A stretch of 64,000 bases of DNA from JANMES01 sp038329865 (GTDB lineage Bacteria; Planctomycetota; Phycisphaerae; Tepidisphaerales; Tepidisphaeraceae). The position numbers and the translations under genes are program-made. Location: contig JBBQNK010000014.1 of NCBI GenBank assembly GCA_038329865.1, positions 29,406 to 93,405 on the forward strand. Reading direction: 5' to 3'. Of this stretch, positions 33,993 to 44,600 are shown piece after piece; within the stretch, counting starts at the first letter, position 1, and each line of letters starts with the position of its first letter. Below the pieces are notes generated by a model. The model ran no database searches and was not told where the DNA came from. It saw only the letters and a list, made by a program, of their open reading frames with translations.

Positions 33993-35084
33993 ATGGATTC
34001 TAAGCTGGGTTTGGTAAAGCCGGAAACAACGAGTTTGGCTGCCGAGGAGTTGGCGGCGGTCGAGAAGCTGCAAAAGGGCTACCACGACATGCGCGCCGAG
34101 CTCGGCAAGGTGATCGTCGGGCAGGAAGCTGTGATCGAAGAGCTGCTGATCTCCATGTTCTGCCGCGGCCATGCGCTGCTGGTCGGCGTGCCGGGGTTGG
34201 CTAAGACGTTGCTCATCTCCACCCTCGCCAAGACGCTCGGCCTGAGCTTCAACCGAATTCAGTTCACGCCTGACTTAATGCCGTCGGACATCACCGGCAC
34301 GGAAGTCATCGAAGAAGACAAGACCACCGGCGGCCGGCAGATGCGGTTCGTCCGCGGGCCTATCTTCGCCAACGTGATTCTGGCTGACGAAATCAATCGT
34401 ACCCCTCCGAAGACGCAGGCCGCTCTGCTCGAAGCGATGCAGGAGCACCAGGTCACGGCCGGCGGCAAGCTGCATCGCCTGCCGCAACCGTTCTTCGTGC
34501 TCGCCACGCAGAACCCGATCGAGCAGGAAGGCACATACCCGCTGCCTGAAGCCCAACTCGACCGATTCATGTTCAACATCAACGTTGGCTACCCGAGTGA
34601 GGACGAGGAATTCCAGATCGTCCGCATGACGACCATGGGCCAAAAGGTCGAGTTGAACCACGTGCTGAGCGGCGAAGAAGTGCTGGGATTGCAGGAAACC
34701 GTCCGAAAAGTGCCGGTCGCCGATCACGTCATCCGCTACGCGTTGCAGTTCAGCCGACTCACCCGCCGCACTGAAGGCGGCTGCCCCGACTTCGTCAACG
34801 AATTCGTCGGCTGGGGCGCCGGTCCGCGAGCCAGTCAGTACCTGATCCTCGCCGGCAAAGCCCGCGCGCTGCTCAAAGGCCGCTACCACGTCAGCACCGA
34901 AGACATCCGCCACGTGGCCGTCCCGGTTCTGCGTCACCGCATCGTGACCAACTTCAACGCCGAAGCCGAAGGCATCAAGAGCGACACGATCGTGAAGAAG
35001 CTGATCGACTTCATCCCGCGCCAACAGTACGAAGAGCAGGATGCAGCCGTCGCCAAGATGATGCGCGACCAACCGGCGGCGTAA
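33993..35084 (+). CDS. MoxR-family AAA+ ATPase
   Basis: A 363-residue MoxR AAA+ protein. Walker A is GVPGLAKT, Walker B ILADEINR, sensor motifs are in ATQNPIEQEGTYPLPEAQLDRF, and a C-terminal helical lid ends the protein. MoxR ATPases work with VWA-domain proteins as chaperones or activators of large complexes. I start at the ATG at 33993, preceded by GGAGAG, not the upstream ATG at 33858. It heads an operon of tightly spaced genes running to at least 41535 and probably 48389. A TATATT box at 33961-33966 lies 27 bp before the start codon. Confidence 0.94.
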   Translation: MDSKLGLVKPETTSLAAEELAAVEKLQKGYHDMRAELGKVIVGQEAVIEELLISMFCRGHALLVGVPGLAKTLLISTLAKTLGLSFNRIQFTPDLMPSDITGTEVIEEDKTTGGRQMRFVRGPIFANVILADEINRTPPKTQAALLEAMQEHQVTAGGKLHRLPQPFFVLATQNPIEQEGTYPLPEAQLDRFMFNINVGYPSEDEEFQIVRMTTMGQKVELNHVLSGEEVLGLQETVRKVPVADHVIRYALQFSRLTRRTEGGCPDFVNEFVGWGAGPRASQYLILAGKARALLKGRYHVSTEDIRHVAVPVLRHRIVTNFNAEAEGIKSDTIVKKLIDFIPRQQYEEQDAAVAKMMRDQPAA

Positions 35085-35096
35085 GACTCCAAACGT

Positions 35097-35384
35097 ATGC
35101 TCTGCGAACATCTGCGAGGCTTGGAAGAAGAGCTCAAACGTCTTGGCGTTAAAGAGACGTTTCGGGGGCAGGCTTGGTCGCGTAATTGTCGGAAATGGGT
35201 CTATTTTGACTGCTATCTCGACACTGAATTGCTTCATAAGCGACTGGAAATGACCGCTGGAGTTGTTTCCCATGTCAACGACGATCCGAAGTCTGGCCAA
35301 GAACGAGGATTAGAATGTAGTGAGCATCACGACGCGATCATGAGGTTGTACGAGCCCAAGCCCGATAGGCCGGTCATTAAATAA
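35097..35384 (+). CDS. Small hypothetical protein in the MoxR operon
   Basis: A 95-residue soluble protein of no recognised family. It is charged and contains WSRNCRKWVYFDCYLDTELLHKRL, resembling small immunity-like or accessory proteins that are often found as single insertions in operons. The base composition is visibly lower in GC than the flanking moxR and DUF58 genes. It starts 12 bp after moxR and ends 8 bp before the DUF58 gene, so it is cotranscribed. Its presence between two genes usually adjacent suggests a recent insertion. Confidence 0.6.
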   Translation: MLCEHLRGLEEELKRLGVKETFRGQAWSRNCRKWVYFDCYLDTELLHKRLEMTAGVVSHVNDDPKSGQERGLECSEHHDAIMRLYEPKPDRPVIK

Positions 35385-35392
35385 GGCAGTGG

Positions 35393-36319
35393 ATGGCTGA
35401 TCCAAATACAGACTACCGGAAATACCTCGATCCCAAGACCCTCGCGCGCATCCAGTCACTGGATTTGCGTGCTCGTCTCATCGTTGAAGGCCTGATGACC
35501 GGCATGCACCGCTCGCCGTATCAGGGCATCAGCGTGGAGTTCGCGCAGCACCGGCCGTACGTGCCTGGCGATGACATTCGCCACGTCGACTGGAAGGTCT
35601 TCGGCCGGTCCGACAAGATTTATCTCAAGCAGTACCAGGAGGAAACCAACCTGCACCTGATCTGCGTCGTCGACGCCAGCGAGTCGATGGGGTTCACCAG
35701 CTTCGATAAAGAATCCTTCGGCCCGTGGACCAAGTACGACCACGCCACCGCCATCGCGGCCTCGCTGTCTTACATGGCGATCCAGCAGCAGGATTCGGTC
35801 GGCCTGGCCGTGTTCGATCAAACGCTCAACAAGTATTTCAAGCCCAGCAACATCCCGGCCCAGTGGCGGATCATCACCAAGGAACTGCAGACGATTCCGA
35901 AGCTCGCCAAGACCAACACTGGGAAAATTCTCGATCAGCTAGCGGAAAAGCTGCACCACCGCAGCCTGATCGTGATCTTGTCTGATTTCTTCGACGACCT
36001 TGACTCGATCAAGCAAGGCCTGCGTCATCTGCGGTACAAGAAGCACGAGATCATGATGTTCCAGATCCTCGACCCGCAGGAAGTCGATTTCCCGTTCGAA
36101 GATGTGACGATGTTCAAGGGCTTGGAAGAAATGGGCGACCTGCTCACCGAGCCGCGTGCCCTGCGGGCCGGCTATCTCGAGCAGTTGAAGATGTTCACCG
36201 ACAGCCTGCAGAAAATGTGCCGCGGCATGAACATCGACTTCACCCGCATGAACAGCGGCGAGACGCTCGATGTGTCGCTCAGCGGATTCCTGGCGCACCG
36301 CGAATCGACGATCAAGTAA
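35393..36319 (+). CDS. DUF58 (VWA-like) protein
   Basis: A 308-residue cytoplasmic protein of the DUF58 family. The signature YVPGDDIRHVDWKVFGRSDKIYLK in pieces (about 60-83) is diagnostic, and the VWA-like core has the MIDAS-type motif DASESMG near 100. DUF58 proteins are standard partners of MoxR ATPases. The length is normal. The C-terminal segment has a helix pair (LRAGYLEQLKMFTDSLQKMC). It is expected to bind the ATPase and present or modify the membrane VWA proteins encoded downstream; the substrate has not been defined for this branch. Confidence 0.93.
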   Translation: MADPNTDYRKYLDPKTLARIQSLDLRARLIVEGLMTGMHRSPYQGISVEFAQHRPYVPGDDIRHVDWKVFGRSDKIYLKQYQEETNLHLICVVDASESMGFTSFDKESFGPWTKYDHATAIAASLSYMAIQQQDSVGLAVFDQTLNKYFKPSNIPAQWRIITKELQTIPKLAKTNTGKILDQLAEKLHHRSLIVILSDFFDDLDSIKQGLRHLRYKKHEIMMFQILDPQEVDFPFEDVTMFKGLEEMGDLLTEPRALRAGYLEQLKMFTDSLQKMCRGMNIDFTRMNSGETLDVSLSGFLAHRESTIK

Positions 36320-36328
36320 GGAACGACG

Positions 36329-36754
36329 ATGCGAAGCATGTCAATTTTGATTTGCGGAGCAGCGATCGTCGCCGTGGGCTTATTGAGCCAGTTGGGTGCA
36401 GACGATCAAAAGCAATTGGCATGGGATCAAGTAAACGGTAGCACGAAGATCATTGGCGCGCTCGGCAAACCACTGGGTATGTTCATGAGAATCGATGGCA
36501 AGGCCCGCGAGGGTGATATGTCGATCACTAACCCACTCGAAGTGGATGCGATTGACGGGAAGAAGTTAGAGAAGTCCGTACTGGTCTCAATGCGTGGTGA
36601 AGATCTTCGCCCAGGCGTTGTCTACCATTTTCGAGGTTATGAATCGGGTGCTATGAATAGCGCGCCGAAGGATCCAGAATCTCACGGAGTGGGTCCGCAA
36701 CAGCCGTATCGATTTTGCGTTTGGTTTGAGATAGTTCGGACGATTGATAAGTAG
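36329..36754 (+). CDS. Small exported hypothetical protein
   Basis: A 141-residue protein with a signal peptide (MRSMSILICGAAIVAVGLLSQLGA). The mature part is beta-rich (STKIIGALGKPLGMFMRIDGKAR; LEKSVLVSMRGEDLRPGVVYHFRGYESG) and looks like a small exported or surface domain. Family unknown. Like the gene at 35097 it is lower in GC than its neighbours and fits tightly between DUF58 (9 bp) and the BatA-like gene (8 bp), so it is cotranscribed. It may be a lineage-specific addition to the MoxR operon. Confidence 0.65.
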   Translation: MRSMSILICGAAIVAVGLLSQLGADDQKQLAWDQVNGSTKIIGALGKPLGMFMRIDGKAREGDMSITNPLEVDAIDGKKLEKSVLVSMRGEDLRPGVVYHFRGYESGAMNSAPKDPESHGVGPQQPYRFCVWFEIVRTIDK

Positions 36755-36762
36755 ATATCCGC

Positions 36763-39030
36763 ATGACTTTTTACTCATTTATTCTCGCCTTCGGTTTCGT
36801 CACGCCGCTGTTCGCAGCGGCCGGTCTCGGTCTGATTTCGATTCCGATCCTCATCCACATCTTCAACCGCCGGCGGTACAAAATCGTCAGCTGGGCGGCG
36901 ATGGATTTTCTGCTGAACGCGATGAAGAAGAATCGTCGCCGGCTGAAGTTCGAGCAGTGGCTGCTGCTGGCGGTTCGATGCCTGGTGCTCGCGCTGCTCG
37001 GGCTGGCGCTGGCCCGGCCGATGGGGTGCGAGAATACAACCATTGGCAAGTTTGGATCGCGAGCGGGCGTGCACGTGCTCGTGATCGACAACAGCTATTC
37101 CATGGGATACGAAGTCGACCGCGCCAATGCACATACGCACCTGGCGCAGGCCAAGATTCTCGCCAAGGGCATGATCGACCGCCTGTCGCGCGGCGGCGAG
37201 AGCGTGGCGATCATTACCGCCTCCTGGCCGGCCACGGCGATCGGCAACGGCAAGCCGACGTACGACCTCGACGCCGCCAAGGCCGCCGTCGATCGCATTG
37301 AACTCTCCGCCGGCGGAACTGACATCGAAGGCGCGCTGCAACTGGCGCTCAAAGTCGGCCAGGACGAAATCAAGCAACCCGCCCACGCGCTTTACCTCCT
37401 GACCGACTGCACCAAGAGCGCCTGGGAAACGTCGCAGGCTTCCGCGATCAAGCAGACGGCCGGCGAACTGGCGAAAATCTTCACCATCACCAATTTCAAC
37501 CTCGCCTCGGGCACGCAATCGAACGACGCGGTGATCGACCTCTCGTCGGCCGGCAACCTGGTCACCACTAAGTTCCCGGCGGAGTTTCGAGCGATCGTCC
37601 GTGGTTACGGCAACCCAACCGACGCACCGTTGCAGTGGAAAATTGACGACCAACTCCAGCCGGGCGGCGGCACGGTGAAGCTCGATACGCAGACTCTCCC
37701 GCAAACGCTGGCGAACGTGCCGATCAAAGTCGGCGGGCCGCACATCATTTCAGCGTCGCTGGCGGGCGGCGATAAGCTCAAAGTCGATGACAGCCGCTGG
37801 CTGGTTTCGATGGTGGCGTCGGAGCTTAAGGTGCTCGTCGTTGAAGGCGAGCGCGCCATGGGCGGCTCGGGCGGCTCCGGCTCGTACCTGCAGCTGGCAC
37901 TTTCTCCGCCGAGCTCCGGCGAGCATGGATCCAACGGCGGCAACTTCAAGACCGACAGCTACGTCAATGCCGAATCGATCAGCGCACTGGAACTGGGCAA
38001 CAAAGTTCTGACCGACTACGCCGCCGTCGCGATGACCGACGTCGGCCAGATTACCGCCTCGCAGGCCGACCGCCTTGCGGAGTACGTGAAGAGCGGCGGC
38101 ACGGTCATGTGGTTCATGGGCGATCAGGTCAACAGCGACAACTACAACCAGATGCTCGTGCCCCGCAAACTACTGCCCGGCACGCTGACCAAGCGCATGA
38201 GCGTTGCATCGGATCAGCAGGCCTTCCTGTTCGATTTCAAGCCGCACGCGCCGCTGCATCGCCTGTTGAGCATTTTCGCAAATGAAGATCGCACCGGCCT
38301 GAGTACGGCGCAGATTTTCACCTACTGGCAGGTCGCGATTTCGCCCGATTCGCAGGCCGAGCGCGTGCTCGATTATCTGCCTGCCGGCAGCGCGCCGGAT
38401 AGCAAGGCGGATAAGTCCGTCACTGCCGATCCTGCGATCACCACGCAATCACTCGGCCGAGGGCGCGTCGTGTTTTTCTCGACGACGGCCGACTCCAATT
38501 GGACCAGCTTTCCCGCCAAGCCCGCATACGTCACGCTTATGCACGAGTTGCTCAGCGGCTCGGTCAGCAGCGGCGACAGGTGGTTGAACCGCACCGTCGG
38601 GCAGATCGTGGAAGTGCCTGCGTCGCTCCAGATCACCGAACAACCGACACTGCTCGATCCGAATCAAAAGCCCATCGTTCTCACGCCCGCCACGGTTGCG
38701 TCCGCGACGGCGTACACGTCGCAGGAGCTGACCAAGCCGGGCATCTACACGCTGAATACCGGCAACCGCACGTTCCCGATCGCCGTCAACGTCCCCAGTG
38801 ACGAGGCGGACGTTCGCACGATGGACAACGTCGCCATCAAGAGCGCGCTAGGCGGCATTGACGTGAATCTGCAGCTCGACCAGCTTCCACCCGAGGCCGT
38901 CGTGCAGCAGACAGGTAATGATTTCGGCTGGATCGCTATGGTAATCGTGCTGATCCTGGTAGGTGCGGAATGTTTCCTGGCCATGCAGTTCGGGCATACC
39001 CGGCGCGCAGTGGTCAAGGCAGCGGCTTAG
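36763..39030 (+). CDS. BatA-like membrane protein with VWA domain
   Basis: A 755-residue inner-membrane protein. The N terminus is the BatA domain: a membrane helix (FGFVTPLFAAAGLGLISIPILIHIF), the phrase NRRRYKIVSWAAMDFL and a second helix (about 64-82). A VWA domain follows (VLVIDNSYSMGYE near 105). The long middle part resembles a class I glutamine amidotransferase-like fold (YAAVAMTDVGQITASQADRLAEYVKSGGTV in pieces). One membrane helix (about 730-748) ends it. In Bat proteins the VWA domain lies outside the cytoplasm. It is probably a membrane anchor of the MoxR system. Confidence 0.87.
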   Translation: MTFYSFILAFGFVTPLFAAAGLGLISIPILIHIFNRRRYKIVSWAAMDFLLNAMKKNRRRLKFEQWLLLAVRCLVLALLGLALARPMGCENTTIGKFGSRAGVHVLVIDNSYSMGYEVDRANAHTHLAQAKILAKGMIDRLSRGGESVAIITASWPATAIGNGKPTYDLDAAKAAVDRIELSAGGTDIEGALQLALKVGQDEIKQPAHALYLLTDCTKSAWETSQASAIKQTAGELAKIFTITNFNLASGTQSNDAVIDLSSAGNLVTTKFPAEFRAIVRGYGNPTDAPLQWKIDDQLQPGGGTVKLDTQTLPQTLANVPIKVGGPHIISASLAGGDKLKVDDSRWLVSMVASELKVLVVEGERAMGGSGGSGSYLQLALSPPSSGEHGSNGGNFKTDSYVNAESISALELGNKVLTDYAAVAMTDVGQITASQADRLAEYVKSGGTVMWFMGDQVNSDNYNQMLVPRKLLPGTLTKRMSVASDQQAFLFDFKPHAPLHRLLSIFANEDRTGLSTAQIFTYWQVAISPDSQAERVLDYLPAGSAPDSKADKSVTADPAITTQSLGRGRVVFFSTTADSNWTSFPAKPAYVTLMHELLSGSVSSGDRWLNRTVGQIVEVPASLQITEQPTLLDPNQKPIVLTPATVASATAYTSQELTKPGIYTLNTGNRTFPIAVNVPSDEADVRTMDNVAIKSALGGIDVNLQLDQLPPEAVVQQTGNDFGWIAMVIVLILVGAECFLAMQFGHTRRAVVKAAA

Positions 39031-39057
39031 CGTTTTTGGGAATCACAAGGAACTGAC

Positions 39058-41535
39058 TTGTTCAATAGACTCATCGAAATTCTCCTCGGCCTCGACAAAG
39101 GATTCCTGAACAAGGAAGGGGAGCTCACGCTCCAGTGGAACCCGTGCTGGCCGGGACAGGAAGTGGTTTCGCCGACCGTGTGGAACCTCTTGCTTGGTGC
39201 GGTGGCGATCTTGCTGGTGATTTATGTCTATCGGCATGAAGCGCGATCGATGCGGGCGCGGATCATCCTCGGCACCTGCCGAGCCTTGCTGCTCGGGCTC
39301 ACGCTCGCGCTGCTGAATCGGCCGATCCTTTCGCTGGTGCAGAGCCGGATGGAGCCTTCCATCCTCGCGGTGATGATCGACGACAGCGTGAGCATGCGCG
39401 TACGCGACATCATCTCGGCCCCCGGCGCTGAAGGGCAAAGCCGAATCGATGCGGTGATCAACCTGCTTTCGTCGCAGGACCAGAGCCTGCTGCGCCAGCT
39501 TTCGAAGATGCACGAATTGCGGTTCTACACGTTCGACCGCGATGCACAGCCACTCACCACCATCGCCAATGTCCCGCCGGATAAGGCCAACGACCCGGCC
39601 GCGGCGCACATCGATCCTGCCGCCGTCCGGGCGATCGCCGAAGTCAAACCGCTCGGGCAGAACACGCAGGTGGAAGCATCGATCAAGACCGTGCTGACCG
39701 ATCTGCAGGGCCAGCGCGTCGCCGGCGTGGTCGTCGTGACCGACGGCCGCGACACGCCTTCCACCGCGACGGCCGACGCGATGGCGGCGGTTAAGTCGTT
39801 CGGCGTGAAGGTTTATCCACTCGCCGTCGGTTCCGAAAAGCCGCCGACCAATATCGGTTTGCAGAATGTCGCCGTGCAGGACAGCGTCTTTAAAGGCGAC
39901 ATCGTCAACGTGCAGGTCACCGTCCGCGGTACCGGCTACGAGCCCGGGCACAACGTTCGGCTCGTCCTCAAGAATAAGAAAACCGGCCAGCCGATCGTTT
40001 CCGATGGCAGCGCGGTCGAAAAAACCGTCCAGCTCGGGCCTGATGGAACGGCCGTCGATGAATTGCAGTTCAAGTCCGATCAGCAACTCGAAGGCGACCA
40101 GGTCGGCACGCTCGATCTCGTCGTCGAGGCCGTCAAGCAGACGGGCGAAGTCGACGAGGAAGACAACGCCCGGAACGTGCAGGTGTCGGTGCTCGACGCG
40201 AAGATCGCCGTGCTTTATGTCGATGGGTACCCGCGATGGGAATACCGCTACATCAAGAACGAGATGATCCGCGACAAGACGGTCAACATCTCCTGCCTGC
40301 TCATGAGCGCCGACCCGAGCTTCACCCAGGAAGGCGACCCGGCCAAGGACGGCTTCCCCGGCCCGCTCAAGCAGTTCCCTGAAAGCATCGAGCAATTGCT
40401 CGACTACGACGTCGTCGTCTTCGGCGATGTCGATCCGCGTCAGTTCTCCGATCGGCAGTTGCAGTTGATCAGCGATTTCGTTTCCAAGACCGGCGGCGGT
40501 TTTGGCATGGTCGCCGGGCCGAAGTTTTCGCCGCGGGCGTATCGCAACTCGGCGATTGAACCGATCCTGCCGGTCAACATCTCCAAGATTCCGCCCGAAG
40601 ATAAAACCACCATCACCACCGGTTTCCGCCCGGTGCTGACCAAGGACGGCGACCAGAGCACGATCTTCCGGTTCTTCCCGGATAAGAAGCGGAACGACCA
40701 ATACCTGGCCAATGAGATCCAGCCGCTCTTCTGGTATCAGCGCGGCGTGACGGTCAAGCCGGGCGTCGGTGAGGTTTATGCCGAACATCCGACCGACGTC
40801 GGTACCGACGGTCGAAAGGCCCCGCTTTTAGTGCTCGGACGGTTCGGGGCCGGGCGAACTCTCTTTTCCGCATACGACGATTCCTGGCGCTGGCGGTTTT
40901 ACACCGGCGAGAGCGTGTTCGACACCTACTGGGTGCAGCAGCTCCGTTACTTGGCCCGCAGCAAGAAGTTAGGGCAACGCCGCGTCACGCTCGCCACCGC
41001 AAAACCGGCTTACGAGCTCGGCGAACAAGTGCGTTTGCAAATGAGAGTGGTCGATGCGGCACTTTTACAGCAACTTCCTGACACCATCCGCGTCGATGTA
41101 ATGGGCGAAAACGCCGGCGGAAGCTCGCCGACGCTCGCCCGGCAGGAAAATCTGGTCCGTCAGGAAGGGCAGCCCGACCTGTACGTCGCCAGCTTTACCG
41201 CCGACCGGGTAGGCAAATTCGATGTGAAATTGCCCCCGATTTCGTCCGGAATTGATACAATCCAGGTGCCTTTAGAAGTCGTCGTACCGCGCCTGGAGTT
41301 GAATCAGCCTCAAGTCAACCGTGCAGCCCTCAGGGCGCTGGCGACCGAGACCGACGGGCAGTTGATCGACTTGGCCGACGCGCGAACCAAGTTGCCCGCA
41401 CTCATCCCGAGTGCCGCCAAGGTCTTCCCGGTTGTCAGTCCCGAGCCGCTGTGGGACGCACCGCTAGCGATGGCGATGTTCGTCATATTGATCACCATTG
41501 AATGGGTGGTCCGGAAATTGCAAGGAATGGTCTAG
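39058..41535 (+). CDS. Membrane VWA protein, second of two
   Basis: An 825-residue inner-membrane protein. Two helices (about 43-60 and 70-88) lead into a VWA domain (LAVMIDDSVSMRVRD near 102), a beta-rich CARDB-like segment (VFKGDIVNVQVTVRGTGYEPG, about 282-370) and an amidotransferase-like core (LDYDVVVFGDVDPRQFSD; LLVLGRFGAGRTLFSAYD). One C-terminal helix (about 800-818) ends it. The start is TTG at 39058, supported by AAGGA 6 nt upstream; no ATG is suitable. The layout parallels the preceding gene, suggesting an old duplication and a heteromeric partner. Confidence 0.85.
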   Translation: MFNRLIEILLGLDKGFLNKEGELTLQWNPCWPGQEVVSPTVWNLLLGAVAILLVIYVYRHEARSMRARIILGTCRALLLGLTLALLNRPILSLVQSRMEPSILAVMIDDSVSMRVRDIISAPGAEGQSRIDAVINLLSSQDQSLLRQLSKMHELRFYTFDRDAQPLTTIANVPPDKANDPAAAHIDPAAVRAIAEVKPLGQNTQVEASIKTVLTDLQGQRVAGVVVVTDGRDTPSTATADAMAAVKSFGVKVYPLAVGSEKPPTNIGLQNVAVQDSVFKGDIVNVQVTVRGTGYEPGHNVRLVLKNKKTGQPIVSDGSAVEKTVQLGPDGTAVDELQFKSDQQLEGDQVGTLDLVVEAVKQTGEVDEEDNARNVQVSVLDAKIAVLYVDGYPRWEYRYIKNEMIRDKTVNISCLLMSADPSFTQEGDPAKDGFPGPLKQFPESIEQLLDYDVVVFGDVDPRQFSDRQLQLISDFVSKTGGGFGMVAGPKFSPRAYRNSAIEPILPVNISKIPPEDKTTITTGFRPVLTKDGDQSTIFRFFPDKKRNDQYLANEIQPLFWYQRGVTVKPGVGEVYAEHPTDVGTDGRKAPLLVLGRFGAGRTLFSAYDDSWRWRFYTGESVFDTYWVQQLRYLARSKKLGQRRVTLATAKPAYELGEQVRLQMRVVDAALLQQLPDTIRVDVMGENAGGSSPTLARQENLVRQEGQPDLYVASFTADRVGKFDVKLPPISSGIDTIQVPLEVVVPRLELNQPQVNRAALRALATETDGQLIDLADARTKLPALIPSAAKVFPVVSPEPLWDAPLAMAMFVILITIEWVVRKLQGMV

Positions 41536-41537
41536 GA

Positions 41538-41615
41538 ATTTTCGATCGGCGATTGTCGAATTTCGATTGAGAAACAGTTTCTTCAATCGCAACTCGCAAA
41601 TCGGCAGTCGAAAAT
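41538..41615. repeat. Imperfect long inverted repeat with TCGAAA words
   Basis: Within the 101-bp gap the outer words ATTTTCGATCGGCGATT and its near reverse complement (ending 41615) enclose an inner stem CGATTGAGAAAC / GTTTCTTCAATCG. It is a long imperfect hairpin made of repeated TCGATT-like words and may separate the preceding membrane genes from the giant gene transcriptionally or stabilise mRNA. Confidence 0.65.
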
Positions 41616-41636
41616 AATCGAAACGGAGTATCCCTT

Positions 41637-44600
41637 ATGCAGTCCAATCAACTCCTCGATGCGTTGTCTTCCATCCGCTCCCGCGTAAAGAGCCTCGCCG
41701 TCGTTACCGGCCTGGGGCTGATCGTCGCAGCGGCGATGGGCATGCTTCTAGTGGCGGGTGTGGCGGATTATCTGCTCAATCTCCCCGGGCCGGCTCGGCT
41801 GCTGCTCATCGTGGCGGCGCTCGGCACGCTCGGATACCTCATCTATCGCTTCGTCATTCGCCCCGCGACCGCCAAGCTCACCGCCGGCGATATCGCCGGT
41901 CGCGTGGAAATCACCTTTCCGCAGTTCGATGACCGCCTTCGCAGCACCGTCAACTTTCTCACGACCGAAATCCCCGGCTCAGATGTGATGAAAGATAAAG
42001 TCTCGGACGAAACTGCTGCTTTAGCAGGCAACGTCAACCTCGGCGATATCGTCGTGACCAGGCCGCTCTGGCGCTCGATCGGCCTGGCGGCGGTTTCCGT
42101 CGTGGCGGTCGTCGCACTCGCTCTTGCCGTCGGCAGCCAGTACCGCTCGATCTCCTTCGCACGCCTGCTTCATCCGTTCGGCGATACCAAGTGGCCGCTC
42201 ACCGTGCAGATCGTCATGGACTCCAGCGTCCCGCAACGCGTGACGGCCGGGCAGCGCATCTTCATCAACATGAAACTCGCCCGCGGCGATAAAGCCTCCC
42301 GCAAGGCCAAGCTCATCTACCAATACCCCGGCCAGAAGCCGGTCGAAGAATTGATGGCCCGCGACGACAAGGGCGTCTACTCCAGCTTCCACGACGCCAA
42401 GCTCGACGCCGACGTCGCCAGCGGCACGGTGAAGATGTGGATCGAAGCCGGCGACGATCGCCTTGAAGTCGCCCCGATCACCATCGTTCCCAAGCTCTCG
42501 ATCACCCAGGTGGACGCGGTCGTCACTCCGCCGGATTACGCGAACCTCCCCAAGACCACCGTCAACCTGCGTGAATCGCCGGCCGTCATGGCTGCCGGGG
42601 CGAACGTGGTCGTGCGCGTGATGTTCAACAAGCCGCTGGCCGATGCGCCGGTGATCCTCGAATCTGCCAAGCCTGAAATCGCGCTCCCGCCGGTCACTAT
42701 CACCCGCGATCCCGCTGACAAGCGTCTGGCGATCATCACTTTCAGCCCGCGCCAGTCGGCCGAGTTCCGCGTGAAGGCCATCGATACCGACGAATTCACC
42801 AACGAGTCCACCGAGTCGTACCAGTTCACCATTCGCCCCGATCAGAACCCGGTGGTGCTGATCGAAATCCCCCGCGGGAATGAAGAGCGCACGGCCGTCT
42901 CCGCTTTCGGCGTGCAGGCGGTGGCGGAAGACGATTACGGCATTAAAGTCGCCACGCTCAACGCCGAGCGCCTGGGCGATCACCACCAGTGGAAAATCAA
43001 ACTCGTGGACAACGCCGTTCCGCTCAAAGATGTGAGCTGGAACAAGATTGACGGCAACGCCGAGCTGCAGCGCTTCCGCATGAACTACACGTGGGATCTG
43101 GCCCAGCTTGAAGGCGGCAATCTCCAGCCGGGCGACGTCATCGAGTACTGCATCGCCGTCACCGATAACTTCGCGCTCGACGGAAAGACACACGACCCGG
43201 TGCTGAGCGGCAAGCTGCGGATCACAATCATCAGCCAGGAGCAACTCAACACCAAAGCCGCTGAAGCCATCCGCAACGTGGCCACCCAGGTCGGCGACGC
43301 CATCAAGGCGCAGGATCACGCCAAGGCCGACACCAAGGCGTTACTCGAAGGAACGCAAAAGAAGGACAACTTCGACGCCGCCGACAAAAACACCGCCGAG
43401 CAGCTGGCCAACCAGCAGGCGGCTGTGGCTTCGCAGGACAAGCAGCTGGCCAAGAAGCTCGATGACTTGAACAAAATGCTGGACGAGAACAAATCTCCCG
43501 CACAGGATTTGAAAGACACCGCCAAGGATGTCTCGGCCATGCTTAACCGCACCGCCGACGGCCCGCAGAAAGACGCGACCGACAAAATCGCCGATGCCAA
43601 GGACAATCCCACGCCCAAGGACCAGCGTAACGAAAAATTAGCTGACGCCGCTAACAAACAGGAAGAAGCCAGCCAGCAGTTGCAGAACGCCATCAAGCGC
43701 ATGGGCGACCCGGGCTCGCTGGCCAACAAGATCGAAGAAATTCGCAAGTTGCTCGACGCCCAGACCGCGCTGAGCAAAGCCACCGCGAAGGACGGCCAAT
43801 CCGCCCTCGGTAAAAAGCCGAGCGACATGACCCCGGAAGAAAAGAAAAAGGCCAACGACAACGCCGACCAGCAGAAGGCGCTGGCTGACCAAACTCAGAA
43901 GGCGATCGACGGCCTGAAGAAGTCCGGCGAAGACCTGGCCAAGTCTGATCCCGTCGCCGGCCAGGCGATGAAAGACGCCGCCGCCACCGGGCAGGCGCAG
44001 CAGGTTCCGCCCAGCCAGCAGAAGGCATCAGCCGCGACCAAGCAGAACCAGCAAAGCCAGGCCCAGGCCGCCCAGAAGCAGGCAGAACTCGGCCTGCAGA
44101 TGATGCTCTCCAACCTCCAGGAGGCCGAGAAGCGCAAGCTCGAAGAACTCGTCACCAAGCTAGAGGAACTGCAGAAGCAGATTCAAATCCTCGTGAAGCG
44201 GCAGGCGGGTCATAACCTCGACAACCTTTCCATCCAGGGCCAGGAAAAGCTCAAGGGAATGGAAGCGGCCGTGCTGGCCGACCTCATGCTCAAGTCCGAG
44301 CGTGACAAGGAACACCAGCCCCCGACGCCGACCGCTCCCGCGCTCACGGCGTTGCAGGAACAGACCGAGCGTAACACGCGTGACATCGCCCACGGCGCTG
44401 ACAGCGTCCAGGGCGCGTCGGAAGTCGCCGGCGCGCTGAGCCGCTCTGCCACCAAGATGGGCGCCGCCATCGTCTGGCTCCGCCAGACCAAGATGCCCGA
44501 CGCCTACGACCCGCCGCAGGTGGAAGCGCTCAACGCACTCGTGCAGGCGCAGGCCAAGGTCGATGACATGCTGCAGAAGGCCAAGGACAAGCAGGATGAA

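Noticed and set aside
39043..40788. Long antisense frame (581 codons) opposite the VWA gene at 39058
   Set aside because: High-GC codon bias keeps antisense frames open. The sense protein has clear domains and the antisense one none. The same reasoning excludes 42021-43319 and 44160-45638.
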